Positions 18,835 through 27,442 are shown, numbered from the stretch's first letter. The stretch is 58,560 bases of DNA from Anaerolineae bacterium (GCA_019637635.1 JAHBVI010000036.1:1-58560); one strand, 5' to 3'. Program-made: numbers and translations. Notes: a model not told the origin generated them from the letters alone.

Positions 18835-18862
18835 ATTATAACACAGGCACTCGCTTCTCCAA
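18835..18862 (-). promoter_or_regulatory. Extended -10 promoter for the glycosyltransferase gene
   Basis: Minus strand: -35 TTGGAG (18857-18862), 16-base spacer, extended -10 TGTTATAAT with TATAAT at 18835-18840. Transcription would begin near 18828, giving a leader of about 110 bases that contains copy 2 of the palindromic repeat. Confidence 0.65.
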
Positions 18863-18905
18863 GTTGAAAATTGCCGCGCCTATCTTCGCTTTAGAATTGT
18901 GTGGG

Positions 18906-18911
18906 TATAAT
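18906..18911 (+). promoter_or_regulatory. Probable -10 element for the PT-rich lipoprotein gene
   Basis: TATAAT at 18906-18911, preceded by GTGTGGG. No convincing -35 is seen. Transcription would start near 18918, about 28 bases before the ATG at 18946. Confidence 0.5.
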
Positions 18912-18945
18912 GCAGGGGATTTCAAACTTCAGGAGGTTTTTGGCA

Positions 18946-19842
18946 ATGAAATGGTTGAGAATTTTCTTGTTTGTCGGCGGTACGGCTTTTCTATTGGCGG
19001 CCTGTGGGGCCGAGCCGGATATGGAGGCGACGGTAGTTGCGGCCATTGCGGCGACGGAAACGGCCAGACCGCCGACGGCGACGCCAGAGCCAACGGCTAC
19101 CGCCACCCCAACCCCCACCGATACTCCCACGCCGGAACCAACGGCAACGGATACCCCCACGCCAACGCCCACTCCTACCGATACCCCCACGCCGGAACCC
19201 ACACCAACGGAAACGGCTACGGCCGTGCCCCCTTTTGACCCTGGCGGGTTCGACACGGCCGTATGGGAAAATGGTTGGACGCAATATACGTTGGCAGACG
19301 CTGGTTTTTCGGTGGCTTTGCCGCCAAACTGGCTGGCCTTGCGGCCTGATCCCACTTTTTTGGCCGGCGTCATGAAGGAGGTAGGTGACCAAAATGAAGG
19401 CGTCTTGCGCATGTTGAGCAGCGACGCGATGCAGGCGATGGCCGCCAGCGGCATCCGGCTCATGGCGCTGGATTTAGACCCAGATGTTATCGCCCTGACG
19501 ACACCGACCTCGCTAAATATATTGGCGCTAGAACTGCCGGTGCAGCTTCCATTCGACAGTTGGTTAAGCATCAATGAAGCGCAGGTGCAGAGTATGGCGG
19601 AGGCCGGTTCATTTTCTATGGATGAATTGACCATAGCCGGGCGCAGCGTTGCCCGGTTTGCCTACACTACCCAATTGGTCAATGTGTTGGGTCAACAAGA
19701 CCAGGTATACCTCCAACAATATCTGCTGCTAGATGGCAAGAAGGGGTACGTTCTCACTTTTGCGGCGCAAGCGGGCATTGCCGAAGAGTATACCGATCTG
19801 TTTGCCGAGATTGCAGAGACGTTTGCCCTTACTGGGGATTAG
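18946..19842 (+). CDS. Lipoprotein with Thr/Pro-repeat linker
   Basis: 298 residues. The signal ends in FLLAACGAEP, followed by EATVVAAIAATETARPP and a linker of about 55 residues made of units such as TPTPTDTPTPEP. The folded part, about residues 100-298, begins WTQYTLADAGFSVALPPNW. That motif is common in proteins that carry a PsbP/DUF1795-like beta domain (compare FSVALPPNW and GKKGYVLTFAA near the end). The role is unknown. The ATG at 18946 is chosen because AGGAGG stands ten bases upstream and the lipobox then sits at a normal distance. The start of the linker resembles that of the lipoprotein at 12328. Confidence 0.78.
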   Translation: MKWLRIFLFVGGTAFLLAACGAEPDMEATVVAAIAATETARPPTATPEPTATATPTPTDTPTPEPTATDTPTPTPTPTDTPTPEPTPTETATAVPPFDPGGFDTAVWENGWTQYTLADAGFSVALPPNWLALRPDPTFLAGVMKEVGDQNEGVLRMLSSDAMQAMAASGIRLMALDLDPDVIALTTPTSLNILALELPVQLPFDSWLSINEAQVQSMAEAGSFSMDELTIAGRSVARFAYTTQLVNVLGQQDQVYLQQYLLLDGKKGYVLTFAAQAGIAEEYTDLFAEIAETFALTGD

Positions 19843-19906
19843 AGATTAGAGATTAGAGATTGGAGATTAGAGATTGGTCGCGCATTCAATCTCCAATCTC
19901 CAATCT
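19843..19906. repeat. Tandem-word hairpin of GAGATTAGAGATT between convergent genes
   Basis: The left arm repeats AGAGATTAGAGATT and GGAGATTAGAGATTGG, and the right arm repeats CAATCTCCAATCTCC. It begins directly after the lipoprotein stop and ends before the stop of the convergent LysM gene, a position expected of a bidirectional terminator. Confidence 0.78.
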
Positions 19907-19907
19907 C

Positions 19908-20930
19908 CTAAGGAGTTGGGGACGGGGCAGGCGTATCGGTGGGCGGAACGGGCGTGTCTGTAGGCGGGACGGGAGTATCGGTAGGCGGGACGGGGGTATC
20001 GGTAGGCGGCAGCGGTGTGTCCGTTGGTGGCAGTGAAGTGGGCGTATCGGTAGGGGGCACGGCCGTTGCCGTCTCTGTGGGTGTGGGCGGCAGCGGTGTC
20101 TGGCTGGGGGTGACGGTGGGAGGCACGGCCGTTGCTGTATCGGTTGCCGTAGCGGTCGCTGTAGCTGAAGGCGTGGTTGTCGGCGGCGGCGGTGTATCCG
20201 TCGGTGGAACCGGCGTGTTCGTGGGCGGAAACGGTGTGCTGGTGGGTGGCCAGGGAGTAGCCGAAGGTATTTCAGGGGAAGGCGAAGGCGGCAGTGGCGT
20301 GGCCGTTATGCGCAGCGGCGGCAAAAAGATTACCTGCCCTGCCCGTAAATCGCTGCTGCTCAGACAGTTCGCGTTGATGATGGCGTAAACGGTGGTCCCG
20401 TGACGCAGCGCCAGGGAAAACATGGTATCGCTGGGCTGCACCACATACTGCACCCAAAAAGCTGGAGGGCCACAGGGCTGGCGCGTGGGTGGCGCCGGTG
20501 GTAAGTAAATGATCAACCCCGGCAGCAGCATATCCTGGCGCAGGCAGTTGGCGCGAATGATGGCCGCTTCTGATGTGCCCGAGCGGATAGCCAGCGTCAT
20601 CAAGTTTTCGCCGGGGCGCACAGTAGTGGGCACCCAGCCCACAGGAATCGCGCCGCATTCCTCCGGCAGCGGTGAAGTGGTGGTAGGGATGGGTGTGGGG
20701 AAGGGCGTGGTGGTCGGCGTGGCGCTGACCAGGGGGATGGCCGGCAGCGGCGTCTGGCTGGGGGCAATGATGGTCACGTCAGCGATGAGAACGGGCGGAG
20801 ATGGCGGTATTGGCTGTGGCGTGCTGTCTAGCTGCGCCAGCAGCAGCGCCAGCAGCACCGTACCCACCACCCCACATGTGATGAGCAAATTCCACTGCCA
20901 CCGACCCGACTCCTGCGTTTCTATTTCCAC
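19908..20930 (-). CDS. Membrane-anchored two-LysM protein with Pro/Thr-repeat tail
   Basis: 340 residues. One N-terminal span (NLLITCGVVGTVLLALLLA) and a Pro/Thr linker are followed by two LysM-like repeats, WVPTTVRPGENLMTLAIRSG and QYVVQPSDTMFSLALRHG, each followed by an ANCL segment. The last 130 residues are nearly pure Pro/Thr repeats with PPTDTPV units. LysM domains bind N-acetylglucosamine glycans such as peptidoglycan. The tail could span or decorate the envelope. The C terminus ends within the repeat, so the protein length may vary between strains. Confidence 0.82.
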   Translation of the reverse strand: MEIETQESGRWQWNLLITCGVVGTVLLALLLAQLDSTPQPIPPSPPVLIADVTIIAPSQTPLPAIPLVSATPTTTPFPTPIPTTTSPLPEECGAIPVGWVPTTVRPGENLMTLAIRSGTSEAAIIRANCLRQDMLLPGLIIYLPPAPPTRQPCGPPAFWVQYVVQPSDTMFSLALRHGTTVYAIINANCLSSSDLRAGQVIFLPPLRITATPLPPSPSPEIPSATPWPPTSTPFPPTNTPVPPTDTPPPPTTTPSATATATATDTATAVPPTVTPSQTPLPPTPTETATAVPPTDTPTSLPPTDTPLPPTDTPVPPTDTPVPPTDTPVPPTDTPAPSPTP

Positions 20931-20943
20931 AAACAGATTCCCG

Positions 20944-21039
20944 TTACCTTTCCACTTTGGCTAACCAGATGTCCCGCACTTGCTTAAAATGATCAATGCG
21001 CCCGGTAATCTTGCTGATTTCTTTGGGGTAAAACTCCAT
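20944..21039 (-). pseudogene. Possible gene remnant (31-codon open tail)
   Basis: An open reading frame begins MEFYPKEISKITGRIDHF and ends in AKVER before TAA. The frame also stays open upstream through GLNAYVL to about 21130 without a credible start. The composition looks coding, and no ribosome site is seen. It may be the 3' remnant of a lost gene whose front overlaps the palindromic element at 21063-21132. Otherwise the 20931-21147 gap holds no gene. Confidence 0.35.
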
Positions 21040-21062
21040 CAACACGTAAGCGTTCAGTCCCT

Positions 21063-21132
21063 CAAGAGACCTGGACAGGTTTTTGGCTCTGCGTTTCAGT
21101 TGAACTGGTAAAAACCTGTCAGGTCTGAACGG
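21063..21132. repeat. Inverted repeat AGACCTGACAGGTTT family, copy 1
   Basis: CAAGAGACCTGGACAGGTTT at the left and AAAACCTGTCAGGTCTGAAC at the right form an imperfect stem around about 30 bases. A second, more compact copy lies at 49081-49124, upstream of cas10. Confidence 0.7.
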
Positions 21133-21147
21133 TTACAATGCGTGTAT

Positions 21148-23610
21148 TCATAAACGGCCGTCGCCATTGGCCGGTACGGCCGTGCCCCCATCCAGATTGG
21201 CCCCATCCGGGTGAGGCAGCGGAAAGAGCAGCGAAAAGGTACTGCCTTCGCCGGGCACACTTTCCACCCAAACGCGGCCGCCATTAGCCTGGGCCAGATT
21301 GTACGCCATGGCCAGCCCTGCGCCGGTATCCCCCAACCCTTTAATCAGCGGCGCATCGGCGCGGTGATGGGCCACAAAGACGGCGCCGAGGTCGTCGGCG
21401 TCAATGCCGCTGCCGCTGTCCGTTACATTCACTTGCAGGAAACGTAACCACTCGTTGGTGTGGGTGGGTGGGTGGATGGCCGCGGCCTGGGCGGTGATGG
21501 AGATATGGCCGTTAGTCCCGGTAGCCTGGCAGGCATTGTTTAATAAATGGGCCAACATTTGCTGCAAATCGGTGCGTTTCATAGTCAACGGCGGCAACGA
21601 TGGGGGGATTTCCATGTCCAGCCGCAAGTTTTTATCGCGCACTTGAGACATGACGCCAGTCACGGCCGTTTCAATCACCTCACGCACATCCAACGTTTCT
21701 TCATGGGCCGGCGCCGGTGTTTCCCGGTTGGACGCCAGTTGCAGCATCTGATCCAGCAAACTGCCCATCCGCCGGGTATTGGCCTGAATCCGCTGTAGCA
21801 AGTCGCGCTGGCGTGTGCCCAGGATGCCCATGGTTTCCCCCAACAGCAAATCGGTGAAACCGCCAATAGAAGTCATGGGGGTACGTAGTTCCTGGATGAG
21901 AGCTACCAGCAGTTCGGCGGCTGCTCCCTGCTCCTGCTGGGCCAGGGCGGTCTCCAGTGTGGCAATGCGCGCCTGGGCAGCTTCCAACTGGCCGGAGTAG
22001 CGGGTGATGGTGAGCATGATCCACTCGGTGCTGAGTTCGCTTTCGCTGGCGGCAGCCAGGGCCATGGCGTCTTCGGCCTCGTTGAGGGATTCACGCAGGG
22101 TGGCGATCTCTTGTTCCAGGGCGCTGATGCGCTCATCGCGGCTGACGCGCTCCATCTCTTCCAACAGTTGCGCCAGATCGTGGGCGCGCTTCAGGGCGAC
22201 CACAGCGCGGGCTTCGGCCTGTGCGGCCCGGTTGGCGGTGGTGTCCAGTTCGGCCGCCAGCCGGTCCCGTTCTGCTTCCAGGGCAATGAGGCGACCGCTA
22301 ACGGCCGTACCACTCACGGCCGTATCGCCAACCGGTAAATTTGTGGCCGGCGGCGGTGGGGCGGTAGCGGGGCGCTGATAGGTGTTGATCAATGCCTGGG
22401 CCACAAAAGCAGCCAGCGCCGGGGTAATGGCTTTTTCGCGGGCACTCCACCGCAGACGGCCGTCTGGCTTGGCCAGCAGCAGCATGCCCACGGCCTCTTC
22501 GCCCACAAACAGTGGTTCCACCAGCATGGCCCCATAAGGCCCCACCTGAATGGCTTCATACAAAATCTGCAAAGGGCGCATGCCCTGGCCGTCTGGCAGC
22601 AGTTCCACGCCCGCTTTTTTGCGGATGGCGGTGCGGAACGGCGGCCACTCCACCAGATCAATCTGCCAGCTTTTGGGAGCATCGGTGCCGGCCTGGGGCA
22701 GATTGCTGGTCAGGTGCAAAATTTGCCGGTTATCAGGCGAGAAAATGCCCACGCCCACAAATGCGGTGTCTATCATTTGCTGGATAAGGGTCACGGCCTG
22801 ATAGGTGCGGTTTTCGGTGTCTATGGTTTGCAGCACGGCCGTAGACAGGGACAACGAATCGGTCAACTGGCGCACGGCGGGGCGGTTGGCTTGCTGTGCG
22901 GCCACCAGAGGGGCCAGTGATTGGCGATAAACCAGTACGGCCCACAGGGGGAAGGCCACCAGATAGCCCAGGCGCAGCCAGAAAAGCAGTTGTTTACTGT
23001 CAGGATCAGGCCCCAGGGTGATGAGGAGGGCCGTGACGGCCGTTGCCAGCAGCATGGCCGTGATGAATGGCGACAGCCCGGTGCGGGTGCGCCCGTTTGC
23101 CAGCGCCAGCGCCAATCCGACGCCATACACCCCCACTTGCAGCCCCAACCAGACCAGCGCCTGTGGCGTCTGAGTATAGACGGCGCCGGCAACCGCCAGC
23201 GATTGCCAGGTGATGATAAAGGTGATGGTTAGCAGGGCGATGATGAGCAGGCTGAGCAGCAGCAGCACACTACCCAGGTGGGGTTGTTTGCCGGCGGGCG
23301 GTGTGAGCGCCCAGACCAGGAGGACGGCCGTTACCCCATTCAACGACTGCTCCAACGGGGGGAGATAAATGGCGGCGCGGCCGGCGTCTTCGGCCAACAG
23401 CAACGCCAGCGCCAACAGCAGTACCCGCCCGGCAATCAAAAAACCGGCGGCGGCCATATGCCGCCAGGCGTCGTTGTCTTGCCGGTTGCGCAGCCATTGG
23501 CTCAGGGAAATGGCAAAAACGGCTTGCAGGGCAAAGAGTGTCACCAGGTGATAGATGATGTTACCTGGTGGTTCGGTTAAAGAGGTGATAAGCTGCGGCC
23601 AGAAATTCAC
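21148..23610 (-). CDS. Membrane sensor histidine-kinase-like protein lacking the phospho-acceptor His
   Basis: 820 residues from the GTG at 23610. The N-terminal third has about seven membrane spans (FALQAVFAISLSQWL through LGYLVAFPLWAVLVYRQSL). A GAF-like region (about residues 260-420) and a long coiled coil (about 445-560, GRLIALEAERDRLAAELDTT onward) follow, then the dimerisation helix and HATPase domain. The helix reads LIQELRTPMTSIGGF: the His of the usual HELRTP is Gln573. The ATPase N-box (LLNNACQA), VTDSGSGID and GLAMAYNLAQANGG are intact. The protein may phosphorylate a partner poorly or act as a scaffold. Longer upstream starts are rejected because they read through the tandem-word repeat at 23664. 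TATAAT six bases before the GTG suggests a leaderless mRNA. Confidence 0.85.
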   Translation of the reverse strand: MNFWPQLITSLTEPPGNIIYHLVTLFALQAVFAISLSQWLRNRQDNDAWRHMAAAGFLIAGRVLLLALALLLAEDAGRAAIYLPPLEQSLNGVTAVLLVWALTPPAGKQPHLGSVLLLLSLLIIALLTITFIITWQSLAVAGAVYTQTPQALVWLGLQVGVYGVGLALALANGRTRTGLSPFITAMLLATAVTALLITLGPDPDSKQLLFWLRLGYLVAFPLWAVLVYRQSLAPLVAAQQANRPAVRQLTDSLSLSTAVLQTIDTENRTYQAVTLIQQMIDTAFVGVGIFSPDNRQILHLTSNLPQAGTDAPKSWQIDLVEWPPFRTAIRKKAGVELLPDGQGMRPLQILYEAIQVGPYGAMLVEPLFVGEEAVGMLLLAKPDGRLRWSAREKAITPALAAFVAQALINTYQRPATAPPPPATNLPVGDTAVSGTAVSGRLIALEAERDRLAAELDTTANRAAQAEARAVVALKRAHDLAQLLEEMERVSRDERISALEQEIATLRESLNEAEDAMALAAASESELSTEWIMLTITRYSGQLEAAQARIATLETALAQQEQGAAAELLVALIQELRTPMTSIGGFTDLLLGETMGILGTRQRDLLQRIQANTRRMGSLLDQMLQLASNRETPAPAHEETLDVREVIETAVTGVMSQVRDKNLRLDMEIPPSLPPLTMKRTDLQQMLAHLLNNACQATGTNGHISITAQAAAIHPPTHTNEWLRFLQVNVTDSGSGIDADDLGAVFVAHHRADAPLIKGLGDTGAGLAMAYNLAQANGGRVWVESVPGEGSTFSLLFPLPHPDGANLDGGTAVPANGDGRL

Positions 23611-23616
23611 GCTGGC

Positions 23617-23622
23617 ATTATA
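23617..23622 (-). promoter_or_regulatory. Extended -10 element abutting the GTG start (leaderless)
   Basis: Minus strand TGTTATAAT, with TATAAT at 23617-23622. The GTG start codon lies seven bases downstream, where transcription should begin. No good -35 is seen, as expected for an extended -10 promoter. Confidence 0.6.
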
Positions 23623-23663
23623 ACACAGGGGGCGGAGGGGGGAGTAAAGGAGGGGTGTAATTG

Positions 23664-23729
23664 CCGTAAACCGTAATCCGTAAACCGTGAGCCGTAAACG
23701 GATTACGGAATACGGTTTACGGGTCACGG
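23664..23729. repeat. Tandem-word hairpin of CCGTAAACCGTAATCCG
   Basis: GCCGTAAACCGTAATCCGTA on the left arm, GGATTACGGAATACGGTTTA on the right. It overlaps the last codons of the upstream DUF4352-like gene and precedes the kinase promoter. Same family as 10433, 41290 and 41876. Confidence 0.75.
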
Positions 23730-25145
23730 CTGTTCCGTGATCTGAAATTCCTGGTTGAGGACGCGGAACACGGCCGTGCCCCCCGGCGGGCGCTGGTAGG
23801 TGACGAAAAATTGTACGGTCTGGCCGGATGTGATCGTCCAGGGCAAGGGGGGGTTGGTGGACAGGAGCAGGTATACAGCGCCATCCGGCGAGGTGAGGCG
23901 AATGTCAGCTTCGGTGACGATGAGGGGTTGTGTGCCCAGGTTGGTGATCTGCCCGCCCAATTGTAGGCTGGTGAGGTCGCTGGAGACTTCGGCGCGGAAG
24001 AGGGCGATGCTGGCGCCTTGCACGGCCGTTTCCCCCCCGGTGAAGGGCAGCGTGATGAAAACTTGCGCGCCGGTATCTTGATTGGTAACCACCCAATTCA
24101 CCGTTTCGCTGGTTAAGCCGAGCGGTACCTGATAGCCGGCGGTGGCGTTGGTGGTCTGGTTGGCATTGAGAAATCCGTTCAAAATGGGGTAGTTGCCAGA
24201 CTGGGTGGCTGCCGGGTTCAGGGCATAGCGGTTGCCCAATTGGTCCACCAGCGTCATTTGTAATGTGCTGGTGTCCAGCGCCGTGAGTCCTACGTTTTGA
24301 ATGGTGTAATCCACCTGGAAGAAGGCAAAACCGGGTGGGATTTCCGGGCGGTCGGCGATGTAGATGGCGGAGTTGGCGGTGATTTGCACGTTGTCCAGTT
24401 GGGCCGTTTCGCCGATGTTGACCACATTTTGGGGCGCGCCCTGGGCTTCGGCGGTGACGGCGCGGCCGCGCACCACCAGCCGGTCGCTGCCGTCTGATTT
24501 AAGCAAGATGAGAGTGATGCCCGGCGTTTGTTGGGCATAAACGGCGCGGTCGGTGGCCGAGACGAAGGTGCGCTCGTAAAAGGTAAAGGTGAAGCTGGTA
24601 CGGCCGTTGGTAATCAACTTGATCTCGTCGCCGGGGATAAGCTGCGTCAGCAGGTTTTCATTGGCGGCCACATCTGGCAGGCCGACGACGTAGTTTACCA
24701 CCGTGTCCTTGACCCAGGATGCCTGCCGTTCGCCGGTAGCCGCGGGCGTCCAGACGCCGTCGGCGCCGATGATGTCGGTGAGGACGTCAAAATCTTGCCC
24801 GCCGAATTGCAGCAGGACGGGTGTGCCCAGGGTAACGGAGATGGCTCCGGAACTGCTGAGGCCCTGCACCTGGGGTTGACCGGTGGGCAGGCTGGCCAGG
24901 GCAGTGGGGGTGGGAATGGGCACGGCCGTTGCCCCCACATCTTCACGCATTTCCCGCACCAACAGCACTCCCAGAATGCAAATGACACAGAATAAGACAC
25001 CCAGACCAGCTAACACCACGCCACCTACGCCAAACAACAAAGGTTTGTTTTGGCTGAGGCCAGAAAACCTGGATTCAGAGGTGGTCGCCTCTGTCCCAGA
25101 AGATGTGGTTTCCGGTGTGGTTTCTTCGGCTGGCTCGACGGACAT
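23724..25145 (-). CDS. Single-span membrane protein with extracellular DUF4352-like domains
   Basis: 473 residues. A Thr/Glu-rich cytoplasmic head is followed by one membrane span (about residues 36-65, LLFGVGGVVLAGLGVLFCVI). The outside region contains beta-rich segments: AQLDNVQITANSAIYIADR, GFAFFQVDYTIQNVGLTALD and MTLVDQLGNRYALNP. These fit the immunoglobulin-like DUF4352 pattern, which often serves as an envelope or ligand-binding module. The role is unknown. It lies between the secreted Calx-beta protein and the kinase-like gene, all on the minus strand, and could be part of an envelope-sensing group. Confidence 0.72.
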   Translation of the reverse strand: MSVEPAEETTPETTSSGTEATTSESRFSGLSQNKPLLFGVGGVVLAGLGVLFCVICILGVLLVREMREDVGATAVPIPTPTALASLPTGQPQVQGLSSSGAISVTLGTPVLLQFGGQDFDVLTDIIGADGVWTPAATGERQASWVKDTVVNYVVGLPDVAANENLLTQLIPGDEIKLITNGRTSFTFTFYERTFVSATDRAVYAQQTPGITLILLKSDGSDRLVVRGRAVTAEAQGAPQNVVNIGETAQLDNVQITANSAIYIADRPEIPPGFAFFQVDYTIQNVGLTALDTSTLQMTLVDQLGNRYALNPAATQSGNYPILNGFLNANQTTNATAGYQVPLGLTSETVNWVVTNQDTGAQVFITLPFTGGETAVQGASIALFRAEVSSDLTSLQLGGQITNLGTQPLIVTEADIRLTSPDGAVYLLLSTNPPLPWTITSGQTVQFFVTYQRPPGGTAVFRVLNQEFQITEQP

Positions 25146-25164
25146 GAAAGTGAGTCTTTTTAAT

Positions 25165-25224
25165 TAAGAGATTGGAGATTAGAGATTGGAGATTTGAAGC
25201 GCCTAATCTCCAATCTCTAATCTT
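25165..25224. repeat. Tandem-word hairpin of GAGATTGGAGATTAGAG
   Basis: AGAGATTGGAGATTAGAGAT on the left arm, CTAATCTCCAATCTCTAATC on the right. It directly follows the stop of the Calx-beta/PPC gene and precedes the DUF4352-like gene. Confidence 0.8.
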
Positions 25225-27069
25225 TCAAGGAATCCCAATAGGCAACGTGCCAGGCGCGACACGTATGAGTACTTGATCGGTAGATTGGGTAATGACCTGG
25301 CTGTAATTCAAAAACGGGACGACGATGCGCACCGTGCCGGCGGCCTGGACTTCAAAGCGTATCATGCCGGCATCATTGGTCTGGCCGTAAGAAAGCAGGT
25401 CTCTGGTGGCATTGTCAAAGAGGGCTACATCTACCCCCACAATACCCTCCGTCAGTTCGGGTAGATAGTTGTTATTACTGTCATAGAAGATGGTGACGTC
25501 AACAGTGATGAGTTGGCCGCTGCCGGCAACGGCCGTGGCCGTAGGCAGCGGCTGCACATCCACCAGCGGCGGCGGCACCGGCGTAGGAATAAAGTCGGCC
25601 GGGTTGATGGGCGTGGGCGTGGGGAATGGCGTCGGAAATTCAATCGTGGGCATGGGTGTGGGTGTAAAGAAAGTGCCACCACCGCCGCCCGGTGATGTGG
25701 GTACAGGTGGCGGTGTATTAGTGGCGGTGGGGGTGGGCGTAGCTACCAGTTGCGTACAGGTCAGCGTGTAGGTATGCTGCGACGCTTCGGCCAGCGGCGG
25801 CACATTCACCGGCCCCACTTCGACGAACAACCAGCCAGTATAGGTGGAGAGATAAGAGACCAGGCTGCCCAGGTCCCCCGGCTCTTTATCATCATTACCG
25901 ATCCAGGGGTTAAAGGGGTTGCCGTTACCATCGAGCAAAATCATGTTGGTGTCGGCAGCCGAACCGGCGGGAATGTTGGTTTCGCAGGTGTAGTAAATGC
26001 CCGGTTTCACCCACAGGCGGAACATATCGGTGTCCTGGGTGCTGCCCAGGGTGGGGATGAAGTTTAAGGAGAGGGTTTCGTTCACCACAATCAGGCAGGC
26101 CGTGGCAGTGGTGCTGTTATATTCACAGGAATCGGCGCCGGAGGGGAAGGCGGGTGGTGGGGTAAGCGTTGGTTGCAGAAATCGGGATACTTCAAAACAG
26201 TAGGTTTTATCCACCGGGTCACCCGGAATGGTGTTAATCACACGGGCGAAGTAGAAGCCGGTGACGTTGGCGGTGAAGGTGACGCTGGAACTGCGGCCAC
26301 CGGGCGTCTCGTCATCATTTTCGGCAATCAGGTTTTGATTGGTGTCGAAGACCTGCAATTGTGTGTCCAGCCCGGCGTCCAGGTCGCGGGTGAAAACGCG
26401 ATAAGAGATGCCGGCCTGCCCCCACCAGCGGAAGAAATCCTGGTCGCCCGGTGGGTAAAAGGTGAGGTTGCACCGGGCGGCGCCGCCGGCGTCTACGTTG
26501 CTGGCTTCATTGAAGCTGTTATTTGGCTCTAGCGCGTCCGCAAATATGGGTGGGCCGCCGGTGGGCGTGGGGGTGGCGGTGACGTTGGTGTTGATAATTC
26601 TGATGGAGGATGTGAATTGAGCGGAGTTCAGGGTGGCATTGACGGGGTCGTACAAAACGAAGTTGAAGTAACGATCTACTAAGGATGTGTTGTTGGTGAT
26701 AGTTTGAATCGTTATATCTTGAAAAACAGGGGAAGAGTTGGTGAAGGTGACGATGCCGGTGACAGCTACATAATCCTGGCCGGCTACGGCCGTTACCGGA
26801 AAGGTGGTGTAGTGTACACTGGCAGGTGTACCTGCGGGTGGCTGTACATTTATCTGGATACGCACAGTAACGGGGCTGCCTTCGTTGGTTGAGTAGCTGG
26901 TTGAACCCATGGAAATAATGGGCGTCTGGAAATAAGCGGCCTCAGAAGCGGCTGCTGTTGCTGTTTGGGTCTGGAGGTGGAAGGTGATGAGTGTGACAAA
27001 TGCCAACAGACAAAGGGTCAGCAAGAGCAAGTGATGGCGTAATTTTAGTTGAGCTTTGATATGTTTCAT
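25225..27069 (-). CDS. Secreted Calx-beta / PPC-domain surface protein
   Basis: 614 residues. The signal peptide begins MKHIKAQLKLRHHLLLLTL. A Calx-beta domain follows (about residues 45-165, starting FQTPIISMGSTSYSTNEGSP, with AGQDYVAVTGIVTF). Next are two bacterial pre-peptidase C-terminal (PPC) domains: LEPNNSFNEASNV with DQDFFRWWGQAG, and SCEYNSTTATACLI with DTDMFRLWVKPG. A Pro/Thr/Gly linker leads to a C-terminal Cna-B/SdrD-type beta domain (VTIFYDSNNNYLPELTEG). Such domain strings occur in adhesins and in proteins flanking secreted proteases, but no protease domain is present. The ATG at 27069 is preferred; an ATG five codons upstream (27084) cannot be excluded. Confidence 0.82.
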   Translation of the reverse strand: MKHIKAQLKLRHHLLLLTLCLLAFVTLITFHLQTQTATAAASEAAYFQTPIISMGSTSYSTNEGSPVTVRIQINVQPPAGTPASVHYTTFPVTAVAGQDYVAVTGIVTFTNSSPVFQDITIQTITNNTSLVDRYFNFVLYDPVNATLNSAQFTSSIRIINTNVTATPTPTGGPPIFADALEPNNSFNEASNVDAGGAARCNLTFYPPGDQDFFRWWGQAGISYRVFTRDLDAGLDTQLQVFDTNQNLIAENDDETPGGRSSSVTFTANVTGFYFARVINTIPGDPVDKTYCFEVSRFLQPTLTPPPAFPSGADSCEYNSTTATACLIVVNETLSLNFIPTLGSTQDTDMFRLWVKPGIYYTCETNIPAGSAADTNMILLDGNGNPFNPWIGNDDKEPGDLGSLVSYLSTYTGWLFVEVGPVNVPPLAEASQHTYTLTCTQLVATPTPTATNTPPPVPTSPGGGGGTFFTPTPMPTIEFPTPFPTPTPINPADFIPTPVPPPLVDVQPLPTATAVAGSGQLITVDVTIFYDSNNNYLPELTEGIVGVDVALFDNATRDLLSYGQTNDAGMIRFEVQAAGTVRIVVPFLNYSQVITQSTDQVLIRVAPGTLPIGIP

Positions 27070-27113
27070 GGAATGTGAAACCATTTGCTTGAGATACCCT
27101 TATTCACAGGTGG

Positions 27114-27143
27114 ATTATATAGTAGGGGGGAAGGGTGTAGCAA
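27114..27143 (-). promoter_or_regulatory. Probable promoter of the Calx-beta/PPC gene
   Basis: Minus strand: -35 TTGCTA (27138-27143), 18-base spacer, -10 TATAAT (27114-27119). Transcription would start near 27107, about 40 bases before the ATG. The rest of the 27070-27552 gap has only the repeats listed below. Confidence 0.6.
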
Positions 27144-27366
27144 ATGGGGGTGTAATGCCGGGCAAAGGGCAGGGAGGCTTTGATTAACCAAAGTGGTTAC
27201 GCTCCTTGCCTGGCATTGCGGGGGATGCCGTTTTGCTCTCTTCACCAACCTCTCATCTGCAAAATAGGCGTGGGCGGAGGTATTCATGGTAAGCGTCGAA
27301 AAAAGTAACTACCTGGTGTCCTCCTAGGTACAAAATGAGGGTGTCTATGCAGGTGTACTGACCCCC

Positions 27367-27442
27367 ATCCTAATTTTCCCCCTGGGAGGGGGAAGGAATC
27401 GGCCCCCTCTCCCTTGAGGGAGAGGGCTGGGGTGAGGGTGTG
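27367..27442. repeat. REP-like G/C palindromes
   Basis: Two adjacent stems: CCCCCTGGGAGGGGG and CCCTCTCCCTTGAGGGAGAGGG followed by CTGGGGTGAGGGTG. This word is widespread in unrelated genomes as an intergenic palindrome. No gene is seen here. Confidence 0.65.

Noticed and set aside
23611..23727. A 39-residue longer N terminus for the kinase-like protein
   Set aside because: The additional residues are a translation of the CCGTAAACCGT tandem-word repeat and pass over the likely promoter.
27367..27442. CCCTCTCCCTTGAGGGAGAGGG as a specific regulatory site
   Set aside because: The same palindrome is widespread between genes in unrelated bacteria, so a repeat is more likely.
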